Source of the DNA: an uncultured Aquimarina sp.
GTDB lineage: Bacteria; Bacteroidota; Bacteroidia; Flavobacteriales; Flavobacteriaceae
Direction of reading: 5' to 3'
NCBI GenBank assembly: GCA_947493035.1
Contig: CANLOW010000005.1
Location: 62,001-126,000, forward strand
DNA: 64,000 bases
Numbering within the stretch: the stretch's first letter is position 1; each line of letters begins with the position of its first letter. The notes beneath the pieces are model-generated. The model ran no database searches. It saw nothing but the letters and a program-made list of their open reading frames with translations, and had not been told where the DNA came from. Both the position numbers and the translations under genes were made by a program. Below are positions 19,731-30,299 of the stretch, piece after piece.

Positions 19731-20676
19731 TTTATTGATCACTATCTTGTTGTATTTAGGAGTAATTTCCATACAAAGTCAAAGCCTTTTAGATGAACTT
19801 CAATTTGAAGAAAAAGCTGATACAAAAATTGTACACTCTACTTTTAAAATGATTCGAATAGGCATGTTTCATTCTGTAGAGACAAGAAAAAAAGGTGTTG
19901 TAGAATTAAATTCATTTACCAGATTTTGGAATATTCCTGAAGTAAATGGTCAAATAGTAGAAAGCAACAATTTTGCAGCAGATCGTATGAGTATACGCTT
20001 AGGTGCTGATATTGCTATCACAAATCAATTTACAATCGGTGGCGGCTGGTCTAACAGTGGTGTACTCGATGGGTATTTTAAATACCGCATTTTACAGCAA
20101 CAAAAGAAAGTACCTTTAAGCTTTACAGGAATTATTGGAGGATCTCATCGTTCGAAAAATGTAAACAATATTCCTAGAGATGGTAACTCTAGTTCTATAT
20201 ATGATGCTAATGTACCGAACACTTCTATAAATCTAGAAAATAGCTTTTACGATAAAACCAATGTATTTGCACAATTATTAATCGCAAGAAAGGTGAATCA
20301 CAATTTATCTATGCAAATATCTCCCACACTGATTTTTAGAGGTTCTAATCGTTTTGAAAATAATCCTGACACACATTTTGCCATTGGAATTGGAGGTAGA
20401 TATCGTGTTGGGAAACATACTGCTTTATTTTCTGAATATTTCTGGTTACCCGAATCATCTGCTTTAGAAAACATAGAAACCTTTGGTGCTTATTCCCTCG
20501 GAGTAAATTGGGAAGTTTCAAAAGTGCAAATACAGTTATTTTTAACCAATACGGGCAACTATGCTGAAGATTTAGTAATAACTGAAACACCCGTTAATTT
20601 CAACTTTAAAGATGGCCACCTATTTTTTGGGTGGAACTTCTCTTATGCATTACATCTGAAAAAACATAAAAACTAA
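19720..20676 (+). CDS. DUF5777-like outer-membrane beta-barrel protein
   Basis: Signal peptide; RIGMFHSVETRKKGVVELNSFTRFWNI, FTIGGGWSNSGVLDGYFKYRIL; overlaps yceI. Confidence 0.75.
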   Translation: MRNNLLITILLYLGVISIQSQSLLDELQFEEKADTKIVHSTFKMIRIGMFHSVETRKKGVVELNSFTRFWNIPEVNGQIVESNNFAADRMSIRLGADIAITNQFTIGGGWSNSGVLDGYFKYRILQQQKKVPLSFTGIIGGSHRSKNVNNIPRDGNSSSIYDANVPNTSINLENSFYDKTNVFAQLLIARKVNHNLSMQISPTLIFRGSNRFENNPDTHFAIGIGGRYRVGKHTALFSEYFWLPESSALENIETFGAYSLGVNWEVSKVQIQLFLTNTGNYAEDLVITETPVNFNFKDGHLFFGWNFSYALHLKKHKN

Positions 20677-20723
20677 AAATCTTAGCCTGTATATTAATCA
20701 TTAAACCCGGATTATTTAAATAT

Positions 20724-20756
20724 AAAAGTGTGTTTGGGTTTTCCAAACACACTTTT
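20724..20756 (+). terminator. Terminator after DUF5777-like gene
   Basis: aaaagtgtgtttgg/ccaaacacactttt stem. Confidence 0.85.
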
Positions 20757-20825
20757 GCTATATTCAAGTAAGAACATATTAGTAACACACTTTTAACCTA
20801 CACACTATATCAAATGACATAAAGC

Positions 20826-20868
20826 AAACCTCGGAATATTACCTTCTTTAGCGGTGCCAATAAAAATT
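20826..20868. repeat. Degenerate dispersed intergenic repeat, copy 2 (truncated)
   Basis: cctcggaatattaccttctttagcggtgccaataaaaatta vs ccagggtatgccctttggcagtgtcaataagatta at ~15095. Confidence 0.5.
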
Positions 20869-20880
20869 ACACTTTCTTTA

Positions 20881-22449
20881 CTACGAACTACAAGAAAGCA
20901 TAGAACAACCTACTTTATGTCTCGCCCATTCTGGGCGTTTGGCAAACCATTTTAATGCATCTGGCTGCTCGTCGTAGGGGTTTTTAAGAAGCACAAAAAG
21001 CTCATCCAACACCTTATAATCTCCTTCATCTGCTGCATCAATCGCCAATTGTGCCATATAATTACGGAGCACGTATTTGGGGTTTACCTTATTCATTGCA
21101 CTTTTTCTTTCTTCATCAGTGCTAACCTCGATTGACAAACGCTTCCCATAATCTATAAACCAATTCGTCCAACTCTCTTTGACTTTATTCAATACTTCTT
21201 CTGGTTTATAAAAAGCAGCTTCAATTACAGTAAACCAATCAACTGATTGTTCTTTTTTTAGATCTGCTAGATTCCTAAAAAATATAGTCATATCAGTTTC
21301 TGTCAATTGTAAGGCTTTTTCCAACTCTTCAACTAACTTATCATCATTATCTGCTTTACCATCAAGACCTAATTTACTTCTCATCATGTCCAACTGAGCT
21401 ACTTTAACCTCCTTATGGTATCCATCTAAAATAGCCTCTAGTGGTGCAGCATCTTCGATTAATGTAAGTAGCGCTCTAGCTAATTGCAACAAATTCCACA
21501 ATACAACCTGATATTGAGTTCCATAACGATATCTTTTCTGTCTGCTATCTGTTGTATTAGGTGTCCAATCATGGTCATAGCCTTCTAGCCAGCCGTAAGG
21601 TCCATAATCAATAGTAAGACCTAAAATAGACATGTTATCTGTATTCATTACACCATGTACAAAACCTACTCGTTGCCAATGAATGACCATCTCCATACTT
21701 TTCGTAGTCACTTCCTTAAAAAAATCGATATATGCTTTTTTGGAGGGCTTTCCTAAATAAGAAAAGTGGTTGTTTATAGTATAATCTACCAAGGTCTTCA
21801 AGGTTACTTTATCTCCTCTAGATGCAAAAATTTCGTAATTACCAAAACGAAGAAATGATGGTGCGACTCTCGATACTATAGCTCCTTTCTCATAGGCTGG
21901 ATTACCATTGTACATAACATCTCGTAACACCTTACTTCCTGATAAAACTATTGATAAAGCTCTAGTAGTCGGTACTCCTAAATAATACATGGCCTCACTG
22001 CACAAGTATTCACGAATAGAAGATCGCAATACTGCCAAGCCATCCGCAGTTCTAGAATAAGGTGTCTCTCCAGCCCCCTTTAATTGTAAAGCCCATATTT
22101 TATTATCGTGCAATACCTCTGTAAGATTAATGGCTCTACCATCTCCTAACTGTCCTGCCCAATTACCAAATTGATGTCCTCCATAACACATTGCATAGGG
22201 TTTGGTATCAGGCAATACCTCTTTCCCCGAAACAATATCAAGAAATTCGGAACGCTGTCCATCTTCTTCTTTAAGACCCAAATTTTCTAACATCTCTGTC
22301 GAAACATGAATTAAAGAAGGATCTCTAGGCACCTTAGGGGTTACATATGAAAAACAAGCTTCTTCTACTTGCCTCCTACTATTATCTAAATCCTTATCTA
22401 CTGGAAGCTCCTTTATAAATCGATCAATACTATTTACATTCAATTTCAT
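20881..22449 (-). CDS. selO: Protein adenylyltransferase SelO family (YdiU)
   Basis: YAMCYGGHQFGNWAGQLGDGRAI, LKGAGETPYSRTADGLAVLRSSIREYLCSEAM, HGVMNTDNMSILGLTIDYGP; ends SCSS. Confidence 0.95.
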   Translation of the reverse strand: MKLNVNSIDRFIKELPVDKDLDNSRRQVEEACFSYVTPKVPRDPSLIHVSTEMLENLGLKEEDGQRSEFLDIVSGKEVLPDTKPYAMCYGGHQFGNWAGQLGDGRAINLTEVLHDNKIWALQLKGAGETPYSRTADGLAVLRSSIREYLCSEAMYYLGVPTTRALSIVLSGSKVLRDVMYNGNPAYEKGAIVSRVAPSFLRFGNYEIFASRGDKVTLKTLVDYTINNHFSYLGKPSKKAYIDFFKEVTTKSMEMVIHWQRVGFVHGVMNTDNMSILGLTIDYGPYGWLEGYDHDWTPNTTDSRQKRYRYGTQYQVVLWNLLQLARALLTLIEDAAPLEAILDGYHKEVKVAQLDMMRSKLGLDGKADNDDKLVEELEKALQLTETDMTIFFRNLADLKKEQSVDWFTVIEAAFYKPEEVLNKVKESWTNWFIDYGKRLSIEVSTDEERKSAMNKVNPKYVLRNYMAQLAIDAADEGDYKVLDELFVLLKNPYDEQPDALKWFAKRPEWARHKVGCSMLSCSS

Positions 22450-22468
22450 GTTTATTCTTTATCCCCTA

Positions 22469-22840
22469 TTAGTATTCAATTATTGAACTCCATTTATCAC
22501 TTCGTTGTGCTACAATTCTAATATAAGAACATACAGCAACAGCTTTGTATCCTTCTTTGCTAAGTGTTTCAAAGGTCTTTTCTACCAATATCTTTCCAAT
22601 CCCCTGACCTCTTAAATCATAAGGTACTTCAGAATGATTTAGATACATTTTTCCATCCTTAATAGAATAATCTACTTTTGCTAGTTCTCCATTGACATTT
22701 AATGTAAACTGCATGCGTTCTTTGTTATGCTCTATATTCAATCTACTAGGTATTAATTTATTTAACCATTTATAAATACATCTTTCAAAGAATTTTTTGA
22801 TTTTCAAACAATCATGACAGTAAGAAAGTCTAGTATCCAC
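22469..22840 (-). CDS. GNAT-type N-acetyltransferase (YjdJ/NATD1-like); start uncertain
   Basis: KMYLNHSEVPYDLRGQGIGKILVEKTFETLSKEGYKAVAVCSYI. Confidence 0.7.
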   Translation of the reverse strand: MDTRLSYCHDCLKIKKFFERCIYKWLNKLIPSRLNIEHNKERMQFTLNVNGELAKVDYSIKDGKMYLNHSEVPYDLRGQGIGKILVEKTFETLSKEGYKAVAVCSYIRIVAQRSDKWSSIIEY

Positions 22841-22887
22841 TAGTGAATACTAATGTAAGATCATTTACAAAAATTATAAAATAAAAA

Positions 22888-22912
22888 AATCCCCATCAAG
22901 AGATGGGGATTT
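22888..22912 (-). terminator. Terminator 5 nt after tRNA-Arg
   Basis: aaatccccatc/gatggggattt stem with A/T-tract. Confidence 0.85.
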
Positions 22913-22917
22913 AGAAG

Positions 22918-22991
22918 TGACCTCGGCAGGATTCAAACCTGCAACCTCTTGAGCCGTAATCAAGTGCACTATTCAGTTATGCTACGAGGCC
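22918..22991 (-). tRNA. tRNA-Arg (anticodon ACG)
   Basis: Minus strand GGCCTCG...CTTGA TTACGGC TCAAG...GGTTTGAATCC...CGAGGTCA; cloverleaf arms fold. Confidence 0.95.
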
Positions 22992-23103
22992 TTTTGTATA
23001 TTTGTTGCAATATCTTTGCCGTTATTGCGGGTGCAAATATACTACCTTTTTTTAGTTCACCAAACACAAAAAGCATATTTTTACAAAATACATTTATAAC
23101 ATT

Positions 23104-23610
23104 ATGGATTTAAGCACTTTTGTTAGAGATATTCCTGACTTCCCAAAGAAAGGAATCATTTTCAAAGATATTACTCCCCTACTCAATAACCCAGAAGCAC
23201 TTTCAAACTGTTTAGCAAGTTTAGTTTCTAATAGCCCATCAAAAGTTGATAAAGTAATTGGTATTGAAGCTCGTGGTTTCTTCTTTGGAACTGCTCTAGC
23301 CGAAAAATTGCAAGCGGGATTTATTCCTGTTCGAAAAAAAGGAAAACTCCCTTACGATACTATTGAAGAACAGTATAGCTTAGAATATGGTGAAGATGCA
23401 TTAGAAATACATCAAGATGCTATTAAAAAAGGAGACAAAGTACTCATCCATGACGATGTGTTAGCAACCGGAGGAACCGCAAAAGCAGTTATTAATTTAG
23501 TAGAAAAACTTGGTGGCGAGGTAGTACAGTGTAACTTCTTGATAGAATTGGACTTTTTAAAAGGTAGAAACAAACTGAATTCTCCTATTTTCAGTTTATT
23601 GAATTATTAA
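23104..23610 (+). CDS. apt: Adenine phosphoribosyltransferase
   Basis: IRDIPDFPKKGIIFKDITPLL, IEARGFFFG, VLIHDDVLATGGTAKA. Confidence 0.97.
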   Translation: MDLSTFVRDIPDFPKKGIIFKDITPLLNNPEALSNCLASLVSNSPSKVDKVIGIEARGFFFGTALAEKLQAGFIPVRKKGKLPYDTIEEQYSLEYGEDALEIHQDAIKKGDKVLIHDDVLATGGTAKAVINLVEKLGGEVVQCNFLIELDFLKGRNKLNSPIFSLLNY

Positions 23611-23738
23611 AATTTAATTTTCGGTTTAAAAAGAATATTGTATACTTGCATTAGTTATTTATTCATGACTTAATACAAAAGCTTAAGCTCTTTCTTGCTT
23701 TTGTTCAACAATATTCAAAAGAATTTCACAACAAACAC

Positions 23739-25412
23739 ATGTCAGAAATCGTTGCTGGGTTAAAATCTAAAAAGCTACCTGAATTACAGGAAATAGCTAA
23801 ATCTCTTGAAATCCCTAAGTATAGAACACTTAAAAAATTAGATTTAATATACAAAATTGCTGAATTGCAAAGCGGAAGTAAAGAAACTACTACTCCAACT
23901 CCTGACACTAAGCAAGAAAAACCTGTAAGTGAACCTGTTGCTTCTGAAGAAAAGCAACTAAGGAAAAGAACTAGAAAGCGTACAAATAAAACTGAAAAGT
24001 TAGATAGTAAGCCTGAAACGACTACTGAAGAGACAAAAATAGTTTTTGAAGCTAAAGATACCGTTAGCACAAAAGAGGTTAAGGAAGAAGCTCCTAAAAA
24101 AGAAAACTTTTCTAAAAAGCAAGAACCTTCTAAAAAAGAAGAAACTCCTAATAACGAAGAAAAGACTCAAAAACCTCAACGACAGAACAACAACGGTCAT
24201 CCAAAAAACAAGAATCATAAAAATCAACGCGATAATAATCGCGATAATAAAGGAAATAGAGATAATCGTAATCGCTACAAAGAACCTGACTTTGAATTTG
24301 ATGCTATCATAGAAAGCGAAGGTGTTCTTGATATCATGCAAGATGGTTATGGTTTCTTAAGATCTAGTGATTATAATTACCTATCATCTCCTGATGATAT
24401 TTATGTATCACAATCACAAATTCGTTTATTCGGGTTAAAAACAGGTGATACAGTTTTAGGGCAAATTCGCCCACCCAAAGAAGGTGAAAAATACTTCCCT
24501 TTAATTAAGGTAAATAAAATCAATGGATTAAACCCTCAAGTAGTTCGTGATCGTGTATCTTTCGAACACTTAACACCACTTTTCCCAAAACAAAAATTCA
24601 ATATTGCAGATAGACAAAGTACGATTTCTACTCGTATAATGGATTTATTTGCTCCTATAGGAAAAGGACAACGTGGTATGATTGTAGCACAACCGAAAAC
24701 TGGTAAAACCATGCTACTTAAAGATGTAGCTAATGGTATTGCTGCTAATCACCCAGAAGTATATCAAATGATTCTTTTGATTGATGAACGTCCGGAAGAG
24801 GTTACAGATATGCAACGTAATGTTCAAGGGGAAGTAATTGCTTCTACATTTGATAAAGAAGCTCACGAACATGTAAAAGTGGCTAATATTGTTCTAGAAA
24901 AAGCAAAACGCCTTGTCGAATGTGGACACGATGTTGTCATTCTTTTAGATTCTATCACTCGTCTAGCTCGTGCGTATAATACCGTACAGCCTGCTAGTGG
25001 AAAAATATTAAGTGGTGGTGTAGATGCTAATGCACTTCACAAACCAAAGCGTTTCTTTGGAGCTGCTAGAAATATTGAAGGTGGAGGTTCACTAACGATT
25101 ATTGCTACTGCCTTAACTGAAACAGGATCCAAAATGGACGAAGTTATCTTTGAAGAATTTAAAGGAACTGGTAATATGGAATTACAATTAGATCGTAAAA
25201 TTGCGAACCGTCGTATTTTCCCTGCCATTGACTTAGTATCAAGTAGTACACGTCGTGACGATTTACTACTAGACGATGCAACGTCTTCTCGTATGTGGGT
25301 AATGCGAAAATTCTTATCAGATATGAATCCTGTAGAAGCTATTGAGTCTATTAATGACCGTATTAAATCTACACGAAACAACGAAGAATTTTTGATTTCT
25401 ATGAATGGATAG
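23739..25412 (+). CDS. rho: Transcription termination factor Rho with long charged N-terminal insertion
   Basis: [52 protein letters not shown]-rich insert before the RNA-binding domain. Confidence 0.97.
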   Translation: MSEIVAGLKSKKLPELQEIAKSLEIPKYRTLKKLDLIYKIAELQSGSKETTTPTPDTKQEKPVSEPVASEEKQLRKRTRKRTNKTEKLDSKPETTTEETKIVFEAKDTVSTKEVKEEAPKKENFSKKQEPSKKEETPNNEEKTQKPQRQNNNGHPKNKNHKNQRDNNRDNKGNRDNRNRYKEPDFEFDAIIESEGVLDIMQDGYGFLRSSDYNYLSSPDDIYVSQSQIRLFGLKTGDTVLGQIRPPKEGEKYFPLIKVNKINGLNPQVVRDRVSFEHLTPLFPKQKFNIADRQSTISTRIMDLFAPIGKGQRGMIVAQPKTGKTMLLKDVANGIAANHPEVYQMILLIDERPEEVTDMQRNVQGEVIASTFDKEAHEHVKVANIVLEKAKRLVECGHDVVILLDSITRLARAYNTVQPASGKILSGGVDANALHKPKRFFGAARNIEGGGSLTIIATALTETGSKMDEVIFEEFKGTGNMELQLDRKIANRRIFPAIDLVSSSTRRDDLLLDDATSSRMWVMRKFLSDMNPVEAIESINDRIKSTRNNEEFLISMNG

Positions 25413-25446
25413 ATTGGATAGTCAACTATTATTTCTAATGAAAAAC

Positions 25447-25484
25447 AAAAAACAGGATTTGAGATGTCTCAAATCCTGTTTTTT
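25447..25484 (+). terminator. Terminator after rho
   Basis: aaaaaacaggatttgaga/tctcaaatcctgtttttt stem. Confidence 0.9.
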
Positions 25485-25871
25485 ATTTATTCAAATTTCT
25501 ATCATAAATCAACTACCGATACAAGCATACGAGGTATATAGCTAAAAATTACTTTTATCAAAATACGAGGCAATCCTAGGAGAATTCGATCCACAATGTG
25601 GGATTAAAATACATCTCGATAGAAAACCCAAAAGCCTGTAAAACACCTATTTGGTATATCTATCGATCAGATATAGCACATGATAAACCTATACATTTTA
25701 TAATTTCATGTGATTACTTATCAAGTAGCAATAAGGAATCAAGTTCAAAATTTGTGAGGTATTCTGTTCTCTTTCTATGTCACTTCACGAATTTTAAAAA
25801 AATTGCACTGGAGTTTCCTTCGCCTGAAATTGTAAATCATTATTTTAAATGGAAAAATATCATATTTAGCT

Positions 25872-25902
25872 AAGGAGATTTTCCACCTTCACGGAAATGA
25901 CG
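25872..25902. repeat. Possible partial REP-like palindrome related to the 36/37 kb element
   Basis: gagattttccaccttcacggaaatgacg vs gagattccttgtcaagcaaggaatgacg at 36115. Confidence 0.35.
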
Positions 25903-25967
25903 GTAACGATGCTTATCCACAAACATTTTAGGACAATTCAAAATATTACCATTTTCTTTGAATATAA

Positions 25968-25994
25968 AAAGGCCATCCAAAATTGGATGGCCTT
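25968..25994 (-). terminator. Terminator after dnaK
   Basis: aaaggccatccaa/ttggatggccttt stem. Confidence 0.88.
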
Positions 25995-26024
25995 TCATAT
26001 AGTCTAATAATTTCTAAAAGAAAA

Positions 26025-27932
26025 TTATTTCACTTCTTCAAAATCTACGTCTTCAACATCATCAGACGTTCCTTCAGCATTAGTTTCTGGTTGAGGCTCA
26101 CCTGTTGGTGCACCTTGCCCTTCAGCTTCAGCTTGCGCTTTATACATTTCTTCGCTAGCAGCCTTCCATGCTTCGTTCATTTTATCTAAAGCAGGACTAA
26201 TAACCGCTAAATCTTTAGTTTCATAAGCCTTCTTCAATTCTTCTAAAGCTGCTTCAACTGGAGCTTTCTTATCGTCAGATAACTTATCCCCGAACTCTTT
26301 CAATTGCTTTTCAGTTTGGAAGATCATTCCATCAGCTTCATTCAACTTATCTGCAGTCTCTTTCGCTTTCTTATCAGCATCTGCATTCGCTTCTGCCTCT
26401 TGTTTCATTTTAGCAATTTCCTCTTCAGTTAATCCAGAAGACGCCTCGATACGAATATCTTGAGACTTCCCTGTTGCTTTATCAGTAGCAGATACTTTAA
26501 TAATACCATTCGCATCAATATCAAATGTTACTTCGATCTGAGGTACACCTCTTTGTGCTGGTGGAATATCACTTAAATGGAAACGACCGATAGTCTTATT
26601 ATCCGCAGCCATTGGGCGCTCACCCTGTAATACATGAATCTCTACACTTGGCTGATTATCCGCAGCTGTCGAGAATACTTGCGATTTCTTAGTTGGAATC
26701 GTTGTATTAGCTTCAATCAATTTTGTCATTACGTTACCCATCGTTTCGATACCTAACGAAAGTGGTGTAACATCTAATAACAATACATCTTTAACATCCC
26801 CTGTTAAAACTCCTCCTTGAATAGCTGCTCCAATCGCAACAACTTCATCAGGGTTCACTCCTTTACTTGGCGCTTTTCCGAAGAATTTCTCTACTGCAGC
26901 TTGTACCGCAGGAATACGAGTAGAACCACCTACTAAGATAATTTCATCTATATCGCTAGTTGATAAACCTGCATTTTTTAATGCTGTTTGACATGGCTCA
27001 ATAGTGCGCTTTACTAAATCGTCAATTAATTGATCAAATTTAGCTTTAGTTAAACTACGCACCAAGTGTTTTGGTCCTGAAGCAGTTGCTGTAACGTATG
27101 GTAAATTGATTTCCGTAGAAGCTGAAGAAGATAATTCAATCTTCGCTTTTTCAGCGGCTTCTTTAAGACGTTGTAAAGCCATCGGATCTTGACGCAAGTC
27201 CATGTTCTCTTCGGCCTTAAACTCTTCTGCTAACCAATCAATGATTTTTTGATCTACGTCATCACCACCTAAATGTGTATCACCATCAGTAGCCAATACT
27301 TCGAATACTCCATCTCCTAATTCTAGGATAGAAACATCATGTGTACCTCCACCAAAATCGAATACTACAATTTTTTGATCTGTATCTTTTTTATCTAATC
27401 CATAAGCTAAAGCTGCTGCTGTAGGCTCATTAATAATACGTTCTACTGTTAAACCAGCAATTTCTCCTGCTTCTTTAGTGGCTTGACGTTGTGCATCATT
27501 AAAGTAAGCTGGTACTGTAATCACTGCACGTGTTACTTCTTGATCCAAAAACTCTTCAGCAGTCTTCTTCATTTTTTGAAGCGTCATAGCAGAAAGCTCT
27601 TGTGGCGTATATAAACGTCCATCGATATCTACACGAGGTGTATCGTTGTCTCCTTTTACTACTTTATATGCCGCTCTTTCAACTTCTTTTGAAGACTCTG
27701 AGAATTTATTCCCCATAAATCTTTTAATCGAAGCAATTGTCTTAGTTGGGTTAGTCACCGCTTGACGCTTTGCTGGATCCCCTACTTTAATTTCTCCTCC
27801 TTCAACAAATGCGATCACAGATGGAGTGGTTCTTTTTCCTTCAGAGTTAGTAATAACTACAGGATCATTTCCTTCCATTACAGAAACACATGAATTTGTA
27901 GTTCCTAAATCTATTCCAATAATCTTAGACAT
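26025..27932 (-). CDS. dnaK: Molecular chaperone DnaK (Hsp70)
   Basis: [48 protein letters not shown]. Confidence 0.98.
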   Translation of the reverse strand: MSKIIGIDLGTTNSCVSVMEGNDPVVITNSEGKRTTPSVIAFVEGGEIKVGDPAKRQAVTNPTKTIASIKRFMGNKFSESSKEVERAAYKVVKGDNDTPRVDIDGRLYTPQELSAMTLQKMKKTAEEFLDQEVTRAVITVPAYFNDAQRQATKEAGEIAGLTVERIINEPTAAALAYGLDKKDTDQKIVVFDFGGGTHDVSILELGDGVFEVLATDGDTHLGGDDVDQKIIDWLAEEFKAEENMDLRQDPMALQRLKEAAEKAKIELSSSASTEINLPYVTATASGPKHLVRSLTKAKFDQLIDDLVKRTIEPCQTALKNAGLSTSDIDEIILVGGSTRIPAVQAAVEKFFGKAPSKGVNPDEVVAIGAAIQGGVLTGDVKDVLLLDVTPLSLGIETMGNVMTKLIEANTTIPTKKSQVFSTAADNQPSVEIHVLQGERPMAADNKTIGRFHLSDIPPAQRGVPQIEVTFDIDANGIIKVSATDKATGKSQDIRIEASSGLTEEEIAKMKQEAEANADADKKAKETADKLNEADGMIFQTEKQLKEFGDKLSDDKKAPVEAALEELKKAYETKDLAVISPALDKMNEAWKAASEEMYKAQAEAEGQGAPTGEPQPETNAEGTSDDVEDVDFEEVK

Positions 27933-27978
27933 AAACTATATTTAAATGTGAGTTTTTTATTTTTTACAATTTCAATTA

Positions 27979-27994
27979 GTCAATCTTTGTGCCA
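27979..27994 (-). promoter_or_regulatory. Candidate sigma54-like -24/-12 promoter for dnaK
   Basis: Minus strand TGGCACAAAGATTGAC (consensus TGGCAC-N5-TTGC; -12 GC replaced by GA). Confidence 0.4.
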
Positions 27995-28006
27995 TCTGTT
28001 TTTGAC

Positions 28007-28019
28007 TGACAGGATGTCA
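28007..28019. promoter_or_regulatory. Dyad TGACA-GGA-TGTCA upstream of dnaK
   Basis: tgacaggatgtca inside gactgacaggatgtcacagtc. Confidence 0.5.
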
Positions 28020-28144
28020 CAGTCATAATAAGGGAATTCATATTTTACACTTCCTGTAAATTGAAATATTAAAAATAATTCGCTTACCACTTATAATCTA
28101 TAGCATAAAGCTGTTTTAACTATCTTTGGACAAAAACATAAAAT

Positions 28145-28963
28145 ATGTCAGCCATCAAAAGCAATTATAAAAGAGTCACTGTAAAAAGTCTTGTGGATAT
28201 GAAAAGTAATGGAGAAAAAATCTCTATGCTTACTGCATATGACTATACAATGGCACATATTGTTGATGGGGCGGGTATTGATGTTATATTAGTTGGTGAC
28301 TCTGCTTCGAATGTGATGGCAGGACACGAAACTACATTACCTATCACTTTAGATCAAATGATCTATCATGCAAGTTCTGTTGTACGAGCAGCTAAACGAT
28401 CTTTGGTCGTTGTTGACCTTCCTTTCGGAAGTTATCAAAGTGATCCTAAAGAAGCATTACGCTCAGCCATTCGAATTATGAAAGAATCAGGTGGTCATGC
28501 TGTAAAACTTGAAGGTGGTAAAGAAATTAAAGATTCTATAAAACGAATACTTCATGCAGGAATCCCTGTAATGGGTCACCTCGGCCTTACCCCTCAATCT
28601 ATTTACAAGTTTGGCACATATACCGTAAGAGCTAAAGAAGAACAAGAAGCTGAAAAATTGATTGAAGATGCTTTATTCTTAGAAAGATCTGGATGCTTTG
28701 CAATAGTACTAGAAAAAATACCTGCAGCTTTAGCGAAAAAAGTAGCAGACCAATTGACCATACCTGTAATTGGTATCGGAGCTGGAAATGGTGTTGATGG
28801 ACAAGTATTGGTACTTCCTGATATGCTAGGGATGACACATGAATTCAATCCTCGTTTTTTAAGACGTTACTTAAATCTTCATGAACAAATGACAGGAGCT
28901 ATAGAACAATATGTTACAGATGTAAAGAATCTAGACTTCCCTAACGAAGATGAACAGTATTAA
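28145..28963 (+). CDS. panB: 3-methyl-2-oxobutanoate hydroxymethyltransferase
   Basis: [42 protein letters not shown]. Confidence 0.97.
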   Translation: MSAIKSNYKRVTVKSLVDMKSNGEKISMLTAYDYTMAHIVDGAGIDVILVGDSASNVMAGHETTLPITLDQMIYHASSVVRAAKRSLVVVDLPFGSYQSDPKEALRSAIRIMKESGGHAVKLEGGKEIKDSIKRILHAGIPVMGHLGLTPQSIYKFGTYTVRAKEEQEAEKLIEDALFLERSGCFAIVLEKIPAALAKKVADQLTIPVIGIGAGNGVDGQVLVLPDMLGMTHEFNPRFLRRYLNLHEQMTGAIEQYVTDVKNLDFPNEDEQY

Positions 28964-29099
28964 CTATTACAATTAAGGAGAAGCTCCTAATAAACATATT
29001 TGGTTTTCAGAAATAACAGTTTAGGTGTGAAATTTTTTGACACCTCATATTTGGTATTTTCTTATTGAATATTTTAGTAGTGTATTTACACTAATTTCA

Positions 29100-30299
29100 A
29101 TGAAAAAACCAAGAATTGTTATTATTGATATCCTCAGAGGATTTGCTTTATTATTAATTGTCCTTATACATTTCGCAGAACATTTCGAGTTTTATAGTCC
29201 TTCGAAATATCACTTCTTATTTTCTCAAAAACAAGATGATAGTGTTTTTTTCTGGGCATTACAATTTATAAGAGGAAATGCGTATTCTATTTTCGCGTTA
29301 CTTTTTGGAGTAAGCTTTTTTATTCAAATGAATAACAAGGCAGAAAAAGGGATTGATTTCCGAAGAGGATTTACTTGGAGAATGCTAGTCTTGTTAGTTA
29401 TTGGCTTTCTCTTCTCCCTTATCTATCGAGGAGATATTTTACATATGTATGCTATTTTTGCACTTCCCATCATTCTTATTTATCCTTGGAGAACCAAATT
29501 TCTATTTATCACAGCAATTTTACTGCTACTTCAACCTCAGTTAATTATAGGGATCTTTCAATCATTTTTGGATTCTTCATTTAAATATGTTGGATTAAAC
29601 CCTTATTGGTCTGAAGGTAATCAACTTGCGTATGAAGGTTCTTTTTGGGATACTGTAAAATTCAACTTTTATAAAGGTCGACAGACTAGCTGGTCATGGA
29701 CAATTTATGTAGGTCGTTATTTACAAATATGGGGATTGTTTATTCTTGGTATTTTAATAGGTCGATTAGGTGTTTTTGAAAATATTGATCAGAAGAAGAA
29801 GTTATTTTTAAAAGCGATGCTAGTTACCTTACCCATTGCTGTCACTTTAGCATTTATCTCTGAAAGTGTCATAAAAACCCTTCCATTAACTCAAGAACAG
29901 CAAAAAATTATTAAGATTACTCTAGATTCTTGGAAAAATATCTTTGGTTCTGCAAGTTATATTTCCTTAGTTACGTTATTGTACATTATTTTCCCTAAAG
30001 CTTATATTTTTAAACTATACCAAGCTTATGGCAAATTGAGTTTGACTAATTATATTGTACAAGGTACTATAGGTGTATTCTTATATTATGGTTTTGGACT
30101 AGCTCTTTGGAAATATTTAGGTGCTACATGGAGTTTAATAATCGGTGCTGCTTTCTTTTTCTTACAAGCATATATATGTACCATTTGGAATAAACATTTT
30201 TACTACGGGCCGTTCGAATGGTTATGGAGATGTCTGACGGACTTAAATTTCAATATTCCTTTCAAAAGAGAAAAAACACGACTAAATATATTTGTTTAA
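29100..30299 (+). CDS. DUF418-type multipass membrane protein
   Basis: MKKPRIVIIDILRGFALLLIVLIHFAEH; C-terminal SLTNYIVQGTIGVFLYYGFGL...FYYGPFEWLWRCLT; start placed 63 nt inside the listed ORF. Confidence 0.85.
   Translation: MKKPRIVIIDILRGFALLLIVLIHFAEHFEFYSPSKYHFLFSQKQDDSVFFWALQFIRGNAYSIFALLFGVSFFIQMNNKAEKGIDFRRGFTWRMLVLLVIGFLFSLIYRGDILHMYAIFALPIILIYPWRTKFLFITAILLLLQPQLIIGIFQSFLDSSFKYVGLNPYWSEGNQLAYEGSFWDTVKFNFYKGRQTSWSWTIYVGRYLQIWGLFILGILIGRLGVFENIDQKKKLFLKAMLVTLPIAVTLAFISESVIKTLPLTQEQQKIIKITLDSWKNIFGSASYISLVTLLYIIFPKAYIFKLYQAYGKLSLTNYIVQGTIGVFLYYGFGLALWKYLGATWSLIIGAAFFFLQAYICTIWNKHFYYGPFEWLWRCLTDLNFNIPFKREKTRLNIFV

Noticed and set aside
22469-22840. GNAT gene as a novel N-terminal fusion (MDTRLSYCHDCLKIKKFFERCIYKW...)
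   Set aside because: The N-terminal extension more likely reflects an over-long start call; the acetyltransferase core begins near HNKERMQFTLNVNGE.
24000-24341. Minus-strand Phe/Ile/Val-rich ORF and plus-strand Lys-rich ORF within rho
   Set aside because: Alternate-frame reads of the low-complexity Rho insertion.
25598-25873. 91 aa ORF between rho and dnaK
   Set aside because: No recognisable motif, no clear RBS or signal; overlaps repeat-like decayed intergenic sequence.
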